Positions 36,932 through 49,300 are shown, numbered from the stretch's first letter. The stretch: DNA of 64,000 nt from Sphagnum compactum (GCA_965153455.1 OZ234504.1:9176001-9240000), one strand, 5' to 3'. Notes: generated from the sequence alone by a model not told the origin. A program made the numbers and translations.

Positions 36932-39531
36932 TCATCTGGGCAAGGTCTCAGGTTTACATACACTCAGAAGTGCTTGATGTGTGGTTTCCAAATCCCTTGC
37001 AAGGTACCAAACTGCAAACCAGAAGACGAGATTTGCATAAAACAAAAACTCGTAGATGAGCATTGATGACACCCAAGTGGGTTTTGCAGCTGTAGCAGGT
37101 GAGTATTTGGGAACTCCGTAGGCATCATACGACAAAAGCTTCTTGCGATGTTCTGATTTGAAGTGTGAAGTTGGGAATGCGAGGAAGATGATGGGTACCA
37201 ACATGTGTGCACACAATGTGATATGAAACAATGTCAATCCCAAGACGATCAAAACGCTTCGACATTCCTTGTACTTGATTGCATCATGGATTCTGTAGAT
37301 CAATGTTGCTGTGACTACAACCACGTAAATCATGTGTGCCTTGACATGCTTGAATCTGCCTCCTGATGTTTGTTCTTTCTTCGCCTCCAATACTGCTCTG
37401 TCAATGTTGCCTGTGGACCTGAATCAGCGCATTTTTTAAATTTTTAGGATTTTTTTCGTTTGTAGCTACAGTGGCTATCATCCATCCATAGGATGATGTA
37501 GAAAAAAGCAGCAATCATCCATAGGAAGATTTAGCCAAATCTAGCTATAAACCACATATGAAGTTAAAAATCTTGATTCATCCTTCTCTATGTTTTGGCT
37601 ACACATTGGAAATCAAGTATAGAAGTCTTGTGATTTTACCTATTTTTTCTCTCACTTCTGGCAATTAAAAACCTCCCAAAAACTCACTTAGTTTTTTAAA
37701 TTTTTGCTTCAATTTTGCAATTTTGCTCAATTGGTGATCATCCATAAGTACAATTAGCCAAATTTGGCGATATCAAAAATTAAGAAAGTAGAAAAATCTG
37801 AAGTACCTTTTCATATTGTTGGAAATTGTGGTGATTTTTGAAAACAAATAATAATAATAATAATAAATTTTTTGCAAAAAAATTCCTCCAAAACAGAGAA
37901 TTTGCAACAAAATCTTCTTTTAGCAAATTTTTTTTTTGTTTGTTTGTGAAATGGTGAAAACTCACCGCCAAAACAATTATAGTCACTGACCTGAAGATGA
38001 AAGTAGTGTTCCAATCGAAGAATGTTTTGATCATCATTCGGAAGAAGTAAGGAGTCATCCACCAAAAGAAGGAGTCTTCACGGTTTCGCGTTTGGATGGA
38101 TTGCGTCATGTCAGCCCAAAGCAATATCCAGGCGAGCCGTTGAGCGAGGAGGGCGATTGCCAAGTAGGACATGAGCTGACGGTTTTCATCCAAAGTTCCG
38201 ACGGTTAGGTTGAGGGCGAAAGCGAGAGCGGCGTACAAGACGGCCAAGAGCAGCACATTAGTTATACTCATGAAATAGAAAGCGGTGTGCCAAAAGATGA
38301 GCACTTTTTGGACCCAATTGAGACGCGTAAATGGGCCAAAAAGTATGACAGGCCATGTTGCAATTTGATGAATAGCACCGTTCGCCCACCGGATACGTTG
38401 CTTCAAGAAGCCTTCAAAAGTCCAAGGGACAAGACCGATTTGCAAAACCTCGTGTATGTACACAGATGTGTATCCTTTGGATAAAAGAATGAAGGAAGTA
38501 TTGGTATCTTCAGTGATGGAATGCGACTGGAATCCGCCGATGGAATCCAAGTGTTTACGGCGGAATACGGCGCCCGTGCCCACGCAATTGGCGGTGTCGA
38601 TGGCGTCTCTACGCACAAGCATCTTCTCGTAAAAGAAAAGCCCCGAATCTGATAACGGGTCGCCCGGAGGAATGTTGTAGAAAGATTGGGGGATTTGCGT
38701 GAAAGCCACATTCGGGGACTTCACCAAGTATGGGAGACTTCGACGCAGGAAAGTTGGATGAAGAATCATGTCAGCATCCACGATGACGATGTACTCGCTC
38801 TCACTGTGTTCCAGTCCGTAGTTCAAGTTCCCGCATTTGAAATGGTGAGGGACGCCTGGTAGCTTGGTGCGACGGAGGTAGCGTAACTGCTTCCCGTAAC
38901 CCGACTCGGATTGTAAGGCTTCAACGGCGGCTTTCAGCTCGTCTTGCCCGCCGTCGTCCAGTACCAGAATACGAAAGCGGTCCGCGGGATAGTCCATGGC
39001 TAATCCCGCGCGAACTGCCTCCAGCGGGATCTCTGGAGGCTCCTTGCTACAAGGGAAAAGGAAGTCCACGGTTGGACAGTCACTGGGGTCATCGATATTT
39101 AGTAGGACGCGCTTGGGACGGCAGCTGGGTGGTATGACAGTGTCAATGGCACTCAAAATGGAGCAAAACCAGTACACCAATTCGCAAGCCAGGAGCACAA
39201 ATAGCCAAGGAGAGGTTACTGTCTGAGGTAGCTCTTTGTAGTAGAGCCAGAGCTTGAAACTCAGATACTTCGTGCTTGCAATCACGTTGACGATCACGAA
39301 GAAGCACGTGGCAAGGTGCAAACTCATCTTCACAAAGTACGGTAACTTCTCCTCCCGATAATTTGACACCTTGAAGAACCCGGAACCTCCTTCTGACATG
39401 TCATCGTTCTTCTTGACTTTAGCTGCTGCATGAGCAGCCGCACCATTGCCATGACTCAAGGGTAGCAATTCTTCACCATCCTTGGAATCGTCAATTAGCT
39501 CATAACGACCAGCTCTCTGCAGCCACCCCAT
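36932..39531 (-). CDS. processive family 2 glycosyltransferase (cellulose-synthase-like), two exons
   Basis: An integral membrane GT2 that should polymerise a beta-glycan from a nucleotide sugar and extrude it across the membrane. Exon 1 is 39531-37991 and exon 2 is 37418-36932. The 572-bp intron is GT-AG (donor CAG/GTCAGT, acceptor GATTCAG/GTCC) and splicing keeps frame (phase 2), giving 675 aa. An in-frame TAG three codons upstream fixes the ATG. Two helices (about 63-88, 106-134) precede the catalytic domain: LDDGG at 191-195, DAD at 252-254, VGTGAVFRR at 317-325, TED at 340-342, QRIRW at 378-382. Helices follow at about 407-445 and 453-475 and, in exon 2, near 541-560, 568-592 and 628-652. 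There is no RING finger or plant-conserved insertion, so it is not CesA. The overall form resembles the moss arabinoglucan-synthase/fungal mixed-linkage-glucan-synthase group, which is inference. Exon 1 is GC-rich against its AT-rich surroundings, with no damage seen. Confidence 0.93.
37419..37990 (-). other. intron of the GT2 glycosyltransferase gene
   Basis: The donor CAG/GTCAGTGAC follows codons for NTTFIF and the acceptor 'gctgattcag' precedes codons for STGNIDRA. Arg514 is split across the junction. Reading straight through the donor gives a false lysine/leucine/phenylalanine-rich tail that ends in a stop, so a single-exon 583-residue model of this gene is wrong. Most of the intron consists of R1 repeat sequence. 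Confidence 0.88.
37460..37800 (+). repeat. dispersed repeat R1, copy 5 plus a partial copy, within the GT2 intron
   Basis: 'catccataggaagatttagc' and 'caaatctagctata' near 37520-37550, then 'atgaagttaaaaatc' and 'tccttctctatgttttggct', match copies 2 and 4. A second core, 'ttagccaaatttggcgat' with 'aagaaagtagaaaaatc', lies near 37750-37800. The orientation is antisense to the gene. Confidence 0.65.
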
Positions 39532-40430
39532 TGCTAGCTAAAAATATTCGACCACTGCAGAAACCCGCTCCCCACCTCTCCCCCCCCCCCCCTCCCCAAC
39601 CCCAAAAAAAGAAAACAGTCAGCTCGAGGGAGAGCTACACCGCAGCCGAATTACACGCTATAGGATCCAAAACCCACACAATCTGCAACAGATGGACACC
39701 GTCTCCTTCCTTCCCTCACAGCTAATTATTTTTCATCACAGAATCGATAGACCTCCGAACAGAGATTGACAAGCAACTGCTAGCTAACACTCGTTTCGGT
39801 ACTGACCACCCACATCAGTACAATATTCCTGACCTCAAGGAAAAAACAAATTCCGAATTCTTGAAGATCACAGCAGCTATAAGCTCATTGCATCAGCTTC
39901 TCCAAGCAAATTTAAACGATTGCTACTAGTACAGTTTTCGGCACACTGTGAGTTTTAATGCACTCCACAACGACTTCACCTAAATTCCCCCACACCACTA
40001 CTACTGATCTCCTCTGAAGAAATTCAGCTACAAACTTTTTCTACTCCTGGGGGTGTGACTGATTGTGGATCCGACTGACTATAAATTTGCAATCAGTTTG
40101 TAGACTTCCAAGCTCCAATGTCAACAAAGTACCTGCTGCTGCACCAGCTACCTCCAATTCATTCCTGGAACTTGCTAGTCTCTATGGACGTGTAGGTAAC
40201 TGAATTTCGAGTTTTACACCCCCAAAAAAACAGAACAGAAGCATCTTTGATGTTTAATGGACAGCACCAGCAGCAGCAAACAATATGACTTTGCAAAATA
40301 GAATGACTCAACCATACATTACTGACTCACTAGTACTCAAAATTGGACATACTTTGACAAAGAACTAATAAGTAAGAAGTGCAATGTTAGACTATTTCAA
40401 ATATATGATGACACTGCAAAAGAGACTATG
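39532..40430. other. 5' flank and probable leader/promoter of the GT2 gene
   Basis: Less AT-rich, apparently single-copy sequence just upstream of the start codon, with a pyrimidine-purine run (12-13 C residues near 39584). No convincing TATA box is seen on the minus strand. Short plus-strand frames here are antisense and unsupported. Confidence 0.4.
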
Positions 40431-42544
40431 ACACTGCCAACTGAGAAAACCTGGAAAATCTCAGTGATTTTTTTCTTCAGACCCCCCATTCCCCCAGGGG
40501 GGGTGGGGGGGTGCAAAAAAAAAAAGAAAAAAGAAAAAGGTCTTTTTTCCCTCAAAAAAAATTGGGTTGGAATTCTTTCTTTTTCTAGCGTGAATTTGAC
40601 TAATTTTGCTAAATTTTTGGGTGTCAACTTTTCAGTATCACAAAATTGAAGACTTAGATTTTCTTTCAATAATTTGAGCTCCTTGCTACTGTGCACTACC
40701 AGTGACGATCAACTTTTTTTCTTTTTTTTTTTTTCGTCCTTAGGTTTTCATATGGTTTTCAATAATTCATCAGTATTTATGTCAATGTCAAATTCAATTT
40801 AAATTAATATACATTTCATGGACATGAAAAGACACATCTTAACTTGATTTTTCATATCCATGTTGGTGGATAGGGAAAAAGAGTGAGATAGTTACAAAAT
40901 AGAGATAGTTATTAAGAAAGGTTGGAGATTGTTATTAAGAAAATTAATTTTAAAAAATAGTGATTAAGAAAAAAAGAAATAATTAGACTTGAAAAATCAG
41001 ATGGCTATTTCTGAAATTGTCTGGAATAGTCCATAGAGAACCATACAAAGGATTCTGGAAAATCCCCCATATACCAGTTCCAATTACTCATCACTGGAAT
41101 TACAAGAAACCCAACCTTGCTGGAGATGGAGAAACGGTTGTTGAAAGTTTTTTTAAACACCTTCTTTGTTCTCTGAAGCATAACTCAGCCACACACATAT
41201 TTGAAAATGGGGTTTACTATTTTGGGTTTCTTAGGTGGCATGAAGAGAGACGTGCAGGTGTATGCACCCCAAACTCAAACTCAAAAGGCTGCACACATTA
41301 GAAAACTGAACAATTTTTTATTCACTTCAACACTCATTTCATGAGGTGGGTGATCTGGACTGGTACTTCATGTAACTAAACTACTGAAACTGAAGTTCGT
41401 CATCCATTCATACTCTTCATGTGTGCAGCAGGTGCTCCTTGTCTGAAGCGTCAATAAAAATGGGCCCACAAGTTGAAGTTACAACCGAAGGCATGAGCTA
41501 CAACCAAAATAGCTCGTGCTCTATTAGTGATGCCATACAGCTGTTTGTCTTACAAGTAGGTACTATTAAAATGCTCATGAGATGCACATCATTGCACACA
41601 AAAACTAGTGATATAACAAAGGATACCTAGTCACCATGTTTGCCAGTCCTTCCTTCTTCTTCAAGGGTGGGAGTTGTCAGTGGCTAATGGAATGGCCCAC
41701 TTGTCCAAAACTCATTGAGTTGGTGCCCAAATACATCATTTTGTGTCAGATTTATGGTGAGATTCTCACCCCCCCATTATCCATTTGGGCCTAAATTTGG
41801 CACCCTATTTGTTGCCTAACTTCAATTGGTGGACACATTATTGGGTGGATCACAATGAAAGTCCAAAGTTAAGGTCCCTAGGCCTAAAGTTTAGCCTTGC
41901 AATGAGTGACCTTCCAAGCGGCCACTTCCATTAGGAGTTTGGGGCGAAGATTTTACCAATTAATCGTCTTCAGTGAGTTGGTGGCTGAAAATATAATAAT
42001 TTTTTAAAGGGTCCACTGTGACTTGGCCTGTTCATCTCAAACATTTTTTGATTTATTTTCATGTATTAAAAAATTTAGCTGGTTGTATAGAATCTCCTGA
42101 GTTTGTATATGCCAGTGTTTTATTTCCAGGTGAATTGTCACCACATTTCTACTTTTTATAAAGGGCAGCTACTAGTACAGAGGGAAAAAAATCGGGAAAT
42201 TCTTTTTTGCACCGGTAAGCATTTGAGTGACTACGATTGGCCAGAATGGTTGGGGTTGATGACATGGAATCGCAAGTTGAAACCCTGAACCCTATATGAA
42301 CATCACCAAACTACATGTATGAAAGCCATTATAGTGTCACCATATTGCCACATATGGGACATCCAAATGGCTCATTTGCAAAAAACTCTAAATCTTTGTC
42401 ATCGCAAGTTTCACATAGATATGGTGAGAAGGGAAGGAAAGAAAGCATAGACGTTTTTGTCATATGTTGTTTTATGTGCATGCTTAAAAAATGAAAATGG
42501 GGGTAGAAAAACTGCAACAAAGTTTGCTCACTAATTTGTTCAAA
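40431..42544. other. spacer with homopolymer runs and unresolved frames
   Basis: Runs of C, G, A and T near 40480-40560 and 40720-40735. Frames at about 41017-41301 (94 codons) and 41421-41630 are open but match no family I know. The last 250 bases may be the 5' end of the DDE transposon that follows; its terminal repeat was not located. Confidence 0.35.
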
Positions 42545-44220
42545 ACTATCACAAGAGTGTAGAGAAACGCCCTGTTGGTCGTCCAAGAAAATTTGTCACA
42601 ACTTTACAATTTGAAAGACAAATCAAGAAAGAGGTCAAAGAAGAAGATGTAGACAATCAAGAAGGAAGCAAGCCCAAACGTCAAAAATCAAGAGGACAAT
42701 ACACAAATTGGTTTCAACCACATTTATGACCACCCATAATAGTAGCAATTCAGAAATATGGAGCAAATTCTGATGTTGTTTATTATTTGCAAACCGCTTA
42801 CCAAAGTCCAAAAGTTCCAAGCCCGTATGAAAAACTAGCTAGGAGCAACTTGTGGACTTGGTTTACACCAAAAGGAAAACTTTGACCAAATTACCTACAA
42901 GCAGCCAAACAAGGTATAACAATGAGACATTGAAAACAAAATCTGCCAATCTTAGAAGAGTATCCTGCACTTTGAGATGAACTTGTCACAATGCCACAAA
43001 AGATGAAAAGTGTTGGACAACCATTATTTACCTTTGTGGTTCAACTAATTTTAAGAGGTATAATTGAATCCCTTGCTCCTAAGATTCTCTGTAATGGTCA
43101 TGAAGGATTTGTTGCCACAAGGGAATGAACCAAACAATTTTTAAAACACTACATGAATTGGAATTTTCGCATGGCAACAACAGCAATTAACAAAATGCCA
43201 ACAGATTGGCATGAACAAGGATGCAACATGGTTTATAAAATAGATTACCTAATGAAACTTTATTTGATTCCTCCATGCCTGTGGTCAACACTGACCAAAC
43301 TAAGATCCATCTTGTTCCAACTGTTGGAAAAAGAACCTTGGAAAGCAAAGGTTCAAAACACACTCAAGTATTAGGGGTGGAGGACAAGAGACAAGTAACT
43401 TTTGTGGTATCTTCTGCAACAAATGGAAACCTACTTCCTAAACAAGTTGTTTTCACAGGTACAACACATAGGTGTTTACCTCCTTCAAATGAGGGAAAAC
43501 TAAAATGTATCAATTCAAGTTGGGATCTTACATTTAATGAAAATCACTAGTCCACGTTGGAGGCAATGAAAGATTTTCTTCGCAAGTTCTTATTGGCATG
43601 CCTACACAAGCAAATCCAACAACTCAACTTACAAGCAAATCAAAAGCTTGTACGGTTGATTGATTATTGGAGCGTACACAAAAGTAAGAAAAAACACCCA
43701 AACACACTTGTCGTGTTTATTCCTGCAATTCTACTAGTGAATTACAACTTGTAGATGTCATTATCCAACAACCTTTGAAACATGCGTTCGAAGTCAATTT
43801 CAACAAATGGACTACAGATGTTTTCAAATAGCAAATCTACGATGGGAAAGAACCACTCATTGATTTCAAGATGAGCAATCTCAAACCTCAAATTTGTGGA
43901 TGGTTGCATTCAGCATGGACACAAGTGTAGGGCATGGATGGAATGATTGTTAAAGGTTGGGAAAAAATAAGGATCGCAAAAACTTTCACACATGATTTCC
44001 AAGTAAAAGTCATGGAGACTAATGCATTCACCCCTCTGTTCACATTTACTCCAAAAGTTGAAGAGTACAATGATGCAAAAGACAACAAAGCAGATCCAAT
44101 AAATTCCATTGCAGTGGTTATTGAAAATTGTTTACAACCTAATTTTACTCCACTTGGAGTGGCAACTATAGGTGGATGCACATCAACTTCAAGTAATGTC
44201 AAAGTGTCTCGATTAAAATA
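42545..44220 (+). pseudogene. DDE transposase pseudogene (DDE_1-like)
   Basis: One frame runs from 'KRPVGRPRKFVTTLQFERQ' (basic, N-terminal DNA-binding side) through 'GANSDVVYYLQTAYQSPKV', 'LFTFVVQLILRGIIESLAPK' and 'ATTAINKMPTDWHEQGCNMV' to 'MKLYLIPP'. A frameshift near 43275 leads into the catalytic part: 'VVNTDQTKIHLVPTVGKRT' (first Asp at 43293), 'GVEDKRQVTFVVSSATNG', 'LVRLIDYWSVHKSK' (second Asp at 43662), and after further frameshifts 'LVDVIIQQPLKHAF' (third Asp at 43754). All three acidic positions survive, but about eight in-frame stops do not. Each stop is one transition away from Trp, Arg or Gln. Terminal inverted repeats were not found, so the element's limits are unknown. Confidence 0.85.
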
Positions 44221-45145
44221 GCTAGTTAGACTGAAGCAAAAGAAACTAGACTAAAGCAAAAAAAATCAAGACATTTTGAAAACATTATAATATTTCAAAT
44301 TAGGTCACACACCAATTTTGTTGTATACGATGTGTTCACCTCCAACAGTTGTTATAGATGGCTAGCCTTTCTGCTCATGTTTTTCTTACTAGATCAGCTT
44401 TGGATCCATCTTTGCTAGTGGCATCCATAGAACAAAAGCCTTCTAGAATCCACAAATAAAAGCCTTAGCAACAATATTTTTTTCTATCTGCTATGAAGAA
44501 ATTCTGATTGATGAAGGTGATTATAGATTGTAATAAAAAAAAATTGGACGAAAAGAAGATGGTTTGGAACTTGAATGTCTAGCTAGAAGTTGTTATCACC
44601 ACAAGATGTTCTACAAACATGTCAAAAACAGAATGTGCATCAGTGGCCAAAAATCAAAGAACTATGAAAAAAAAAGGAAAATGATATAAAAGAAAACCAA
44701 TATGAATGAAGTTGTCCAGTCCTATGTGAACCACTTCCCCCTCCATTATGGTCAGTTGTCTGCCCATAGACTCCCAGGTTGCCTAGTGGTCTATAGACAA
44801 CAACGCCAAAGACCAGTAAAGCTACAAAGGAAGTTAATAATGGTAGCTCTGATAATAGTAGTTGAGAACCCCTTCCTAGTCCCCAAGTCTCAAACAATAG
44901 AAAGATTTTAGCTCCTTGTCCAGCCTTCCATAAAAAATCATACACATCTACCACAACTACCACAACAGCTCCACTTTTGAATTCCTTTTACTTGCACAAA
45001 CTAGCCCACATGTTAACATGGAAACAAACTCTACCTCAGCTGGACAACAATGACCTCTTCTTGGGTGATAGTTAACAAAAGTCAAAAAGCACATCTTTTA
45101 CACATGACAGCTCCAAATGACCATGTGCAAGGTGTCATGTGTGCA
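44221..45145. other. spacer with unresolved coding-like frames
   Basis: A plus-strand frame at 44702-44911 and a longer minus-strand frame at 44640-44963 overlap, and neither carries a known motif. This may be the remaining part of the DDE element. Confidence 0.3.
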
Positions 45146-45430
45146 TTAATAGTCAAGACATGCAAAGTTTTCTCCAAAGCTCATAAGCTTGTCATCTATA
45201 ATTTTCTTCAAATAGCCTCTCAAATCAAAACTAACTTTCTCCCCAAAATATATCAAGGTGCAGTAGTTGTTACCTAGATCTAGTGATTCTAACAATGCAA
45301 GAGTTGTAGTACCTACTTCCACTCCTTTACAACACTCATTCGCAACCACATGTGTCACATATTCATCCAAAAGTTGTTGACGTAAATAAGCTTGTTGTTG
45401 TGTTTGGTCCCCTAGTGGCACATCCCCTCA
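45146..45430 (-). pseudogene. coding-like relic, family not recognised
   Basis: A 91-codon open minus-strand block includes 'QQQAYLRQQLLDEYVTHVVA' and 'TTTLALLESLDLGNNYCTL', then 'IYFGEKVSFDLRGYLKKIID' and 'DKLMSFGENFACLDY'. The composition is protein-like rather than low-complexity. It is bounded by a TGA just upstream and a TAA at its end, with further stops beyond. A transposon accessory or capsid-like frame is possible, but I cannot name it. Confidence 0.35.
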
Positions 45431-47089
45431 AGCTATACCTCCCATCCTAGGGCGGGGACAGTTAATTTGGAGAGCCACACTAAGTAGATGCTTAAGCTAA
45501 CCTAGTGCTCATATTCCAGAAACAATATACTGAACATGTTAAAGAACTTATGAGATGCAGCATCCATTAGTCTTTACTTTGTTGCATGCCAAGAGATGGT
45601 TTGCACCAAGCCAAGGGAACTATAATTACAACTACAAATAGGCAATGCACAGAAATGACAAAAAACATGAAATAAATTCCAATTTTGTTGGGATTGATAG
45701 AATCACCTTCGAAAAGTAGAACTCTCATGGCACATAATGAAAACCCGCTAGTAGTTTAAAAAGTTCATAAACTCCCTTGTGTGAATGGCAGTAGCAACAT
45801 AATCCCTGATCGGTACACAATGGTGATTTCTTCCAGTAAGCCTAAAATGTAAGAGAGCTCAAATCAAAAGCTTTCAAACTTGAGGGTAGTGAAGAAGAAA
45901 ACTCTTTTCCAACCAGCATTGTGTCTCCAAATGTAGTCCTGTAAGAGAAACTTTTTAAAGCTAATCCCTCATACTCCCAAGTCCCAGTGAAGCACAACTT
46001 GTGACCTTGTGACCATTGTAGGACCTTGTGGCGGTGGTGGTGCAGCAGCAAAAGTTGAAATGAAAAGCAACAAGTGTAGGGATGCTAATGAAAAGAAAAA
46101 ATCATGGGAAGGAGCCATGTCCACTGTTTCCTTATCATTAATTTCCTTTGATGAATGTACTGAAGAAAGCTATAAGAAGATGTTGATGCATTAAAAGCCT
46201 GCGAAAAAAAAATGTGGCAAAGGAAAAAAGTTCAAACTAGGTATCTTAGGAATCCTATTTAATTTTGGCATTAAAAAAATATTTTAAAACTTTTGGCAGG
46301 AATTATAAATAATTTTTAAAATTTTGGAATTTTGAAAAATAATTTAATGTATGCCGAATCTGAAAAGGTACTACGGTAACATGCAAATAACTAGTTGAAA
46401 AACTTTAACTTTGTAGAATTACACAATTAAGCATAGAGGGGCAGCAACATAGTCAAAGGAATGAAAAAGATTGTCAAAAAGCAAGGAAAACTACTATAGT
46501 ATATTTATTTATATAATTTCATTTTCAAATCATGATAATTATGGCAAGTTGTGCTAATGAACTCAAATGTATAGTATATTCAAAATGAGAAACCTATGTA
46601 ATCAAACTTTAAGTTTTGATTTCAGTTTTAAAGTTTTGAAAATGAAGAACAATAATTAACAATCTAAAAATCCCTTTTAGCATTCTAAAGTCCATATTAA
46701 CATTATGTCTAGTCCATAGTAATAAAAAAACTTGGCAAACCAATCCACAAATTATATCTACAATCATTAATTCACAATTTAAAATCCCTAATTATCATTA
46801 TGGAGTCCACATTAAAATTCTAATAATGTAATAACATTCTTGAGTCCCTATGTATTATGCTCTAGAAATCTAAATATTAACCCTAGTACAAGTACTCAAG
46901 TAGTACATATAATCCATTCCAAATGTGTATCAATGTCCATAGACTAATAATAAATTTCGAAAGAATACATTTTTAAAAGTTATTAAAAGTTGGTGATACA
47001 TAGAAATCCATATTCTACACATATTATGTATGTACTACATAGATTTGGTTATAGAGTAGCAAGCAAACTTCATTATAAAATTGGGTAAG
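45431..47089. other. spacer, mostly AT-rich
   Basis: Nothing recognised. The part from 45.4 to 46.2 kb is less AT-rich and stop-rich in all frames, as decayed coding sequence would be; the part from 46.2 kb on is plain AT-rich DNA. Confidence 0.35.
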
Positions 47090-47425
47090 AAATGAAATCC
47101 ATACTAGATTAGGCATCATCCATTCCTAAGCTAGCCTTCAACGCTTGACCATCCAAGATTATATGTTTTCTAGACAATTCAATTGCACCTACCAATGTCC
47201 TAAGTTATTTATGAAAAACAACCTTTCACCATGATGTTTTTGGGATCACTCCAAAAAAAGACCTGTTGAATTTGTGATGGAAACAAAAGGTTCATCGAAC
47301 TCATGTAACAAAGGCCAAAATTTGGCATGAAAAAACTTATTATCATCCCATTTATAAGTTGGATTCCCTTTATTGTTAATTCCATTCTTCGCCCATTGAC
47401 ACCAAAATAAAATATTGAACTAAAA
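47090..47425 (-). pseudogene. coding-like relic, family not recognised
   Basis: The minus strand gives 'WAKNGINNKGNPTYKWDDNK' followed by 'FFHAKFWPLLHEFDEPFVSI' and 'TNSTGLFLE', and in a second frame 'LRTLVGAIELSRKHIILDGQ' followed by 'ALKASLGMDDA', as if one frame had shifted. Stops are few in these blocks. It may belong to the same minus-strand element as the relic at 50.1-50.5 kb, with repeat sequence lying between, but that is a guess. Confidence 0.3.
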
Positions 47426-48404
47426 AAATTGAACCATAGTCTAGCTATAATACCCCTTTAAGGTCTAAACATATTGGATTGTTCCAAAGACTTCATCCTA
47501 CTCCTTTGGGCTTACTAAAAAATATATATATAAGACTACAATCATCTGTAACTATCAAGTTATTTTAATCACTACCAACTTAAAAATGGTTTCCATACAT
47601 TTTCATCTTGTTATATTTCAATGGTGTGAAATTTGAGGGAATAGAAAGATAGAGAAAATTGGAGTCAATAATTGTATCAAAACCACCAACTTCATAGGTA
47701 TGGATTACATCCCTCACCCATTTTGTCACCAAAATGAACCAACACCCACCAGTGCACCAATGTGGATGGATGGTGCACTAATGGGTGCACCTTTTTCGTC
47801 CCTCCCTATCCTTGGGCTAACCAAGGTGGTGAACACAAGTTGACTTTTTCTTTTCCTTTCCTCAACCTAAGTTGGTTTTTTATTGGGATTTTTTTTTTCT
47901 CACCCCCCACGCCTGCCCAAGTTTCACTTACCTACATTTAGACTACTTGCCTATGCACCCTGACCTCTTCCCTCCCCCACCTACTTACCTACATGCCCAC
48001 CTACCCACCCATCTACCTACCTTCCCAATAACCTACCTACCTATGTAGTTACACATTAAATCTCCACCAAGGTAGGTCGATGAAGATATTGTAATATACC
48101 AGGTAGGTTGTTTCGTTTTCCCTCTACCTACTGCCCTACTAAACCTTGTAACTATATGATTGTCGAAAACAATGTTGTAGTGACCCAACTGAAGGTATTA
48201 CAATTAAACTAGATTTCTTTTTTATAGCCCTATAAAACTCAGCAATTAAATCCCATATGAAGATATTGCAAATGAACTTGATATCTTTATTCAAGCCACA
48301 TCAACCCACTGATGTAACCATTCTTGCAATACCCTCACAATTATTAGATTTCAAATTTGTGCCATACCCTTGAACCAACTTGCAAAAAACATATATAAAT
48401 TAAT
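47426..48404. other. spacer with a CCTA (reverse TAGG) patch
   Basis: About 47930-48060 holds 'ctacctacctac' tetranucleotide repeats, the complement of the TAGG arrays elsewhere. No gene is supported. Confidence 0.5.
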
Positions 48405-49300
48405 TAATCATCACATTGCCTTCATAAGGGTAATGCACACCCACTAAATGATTTTATCGAAATGCAATACTCCCAGGGTAAATGGAAAATATCATATTGC
48501 ACCTGGTTTTTTTTTTTTTACCCTCATCGGACTAATGTATGAGCACAACATATTTACTATAATGCAATACCTTCAATCTTATTAAACTACTTTCATCTCA
48601 TGTAATTCAACAATGCAATACCCTAAAGACACATTGGAAGTAACATATCCAATTAATGCCCATATGCATTACCTTCATCAAGATAATGCAAATGCTTTAG
48701 ATCATTTTATTGTTTTGCAATACCCAAGTAGGACTAATTGTAATTATTTTATCTCATTTATTTCATCCATGCAATACACTATAAACACATTGACAATATA
48801 ATATCCAACCCAATTGACACATGCATTACCCTCATCAAAGTAATGCAAACACACTAGATTATTTTGTTCTATGCAATACTCATGCCCAAGATATTTATTT
48901 CACCTCATTTGATTCAAAAATGCAATTACTAGATTATTTTGGTCTTATGCAATACCTTCATGTTCAGCTTATATTTCATATCATCTAATTGAACAATGCA
49001 ATACCCTATGGACACATTGACCATATCATATCCAACCCAATTCACACATGCATTACCTTCATCAAGGTGATGCAATACCCCAAGGACATAATACAAATAT
49101 CATATCCAACCATATTCACATCTACATTACATTTATTAGGGTTATGCCTATTCTCTGAATCATTTTGATGTTTTACAATACCCTTAGGCCAATTGAAATT
49201 ATTTCATTTGATCTATTTCAACAATGCAATACACTAAAAACATATTGGAAATAACTTATGTTGCCCTATATGCAATACCTTAATATGGGTGTTAACTAAT
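48405..49300. repeat. irregular tandem repeat built on TGCAATACC
   Basis: Units start with 'atgcaatac(c/a)cta' followed by 'acacattg', 'atatccaacccaatt', 'acatgcattacc' and 'tcatcaaggtaatgcaa'. Unit starts near 48613, 48769, 48996 and 49224 show spacing of about 156-228 bp, so units vary in length. Scattered 'gcaatac' blocks continue to about 49560. Confidence 0.7.

Noticed and set aside
37780-37990. C-terminal extension of the glycosyltransferase as a single exon
   Set aside because: This is read-through of a GT-AG intron; splicing gives a better, membrane-spanning C-terminus in frame.
36932-39531. Plant cellulose synthase (CesA) annotation
   Set aside because: No N-terminal RING finger, no plant-conserved or class-specific insertions, and only 675 residues against roughly 1000 for CesA.
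48405-49300. CRISPR array
   Set aside because: The spacing is irregular, the 'spacers' are themselves repeated and the sequence context is eukaryotic.
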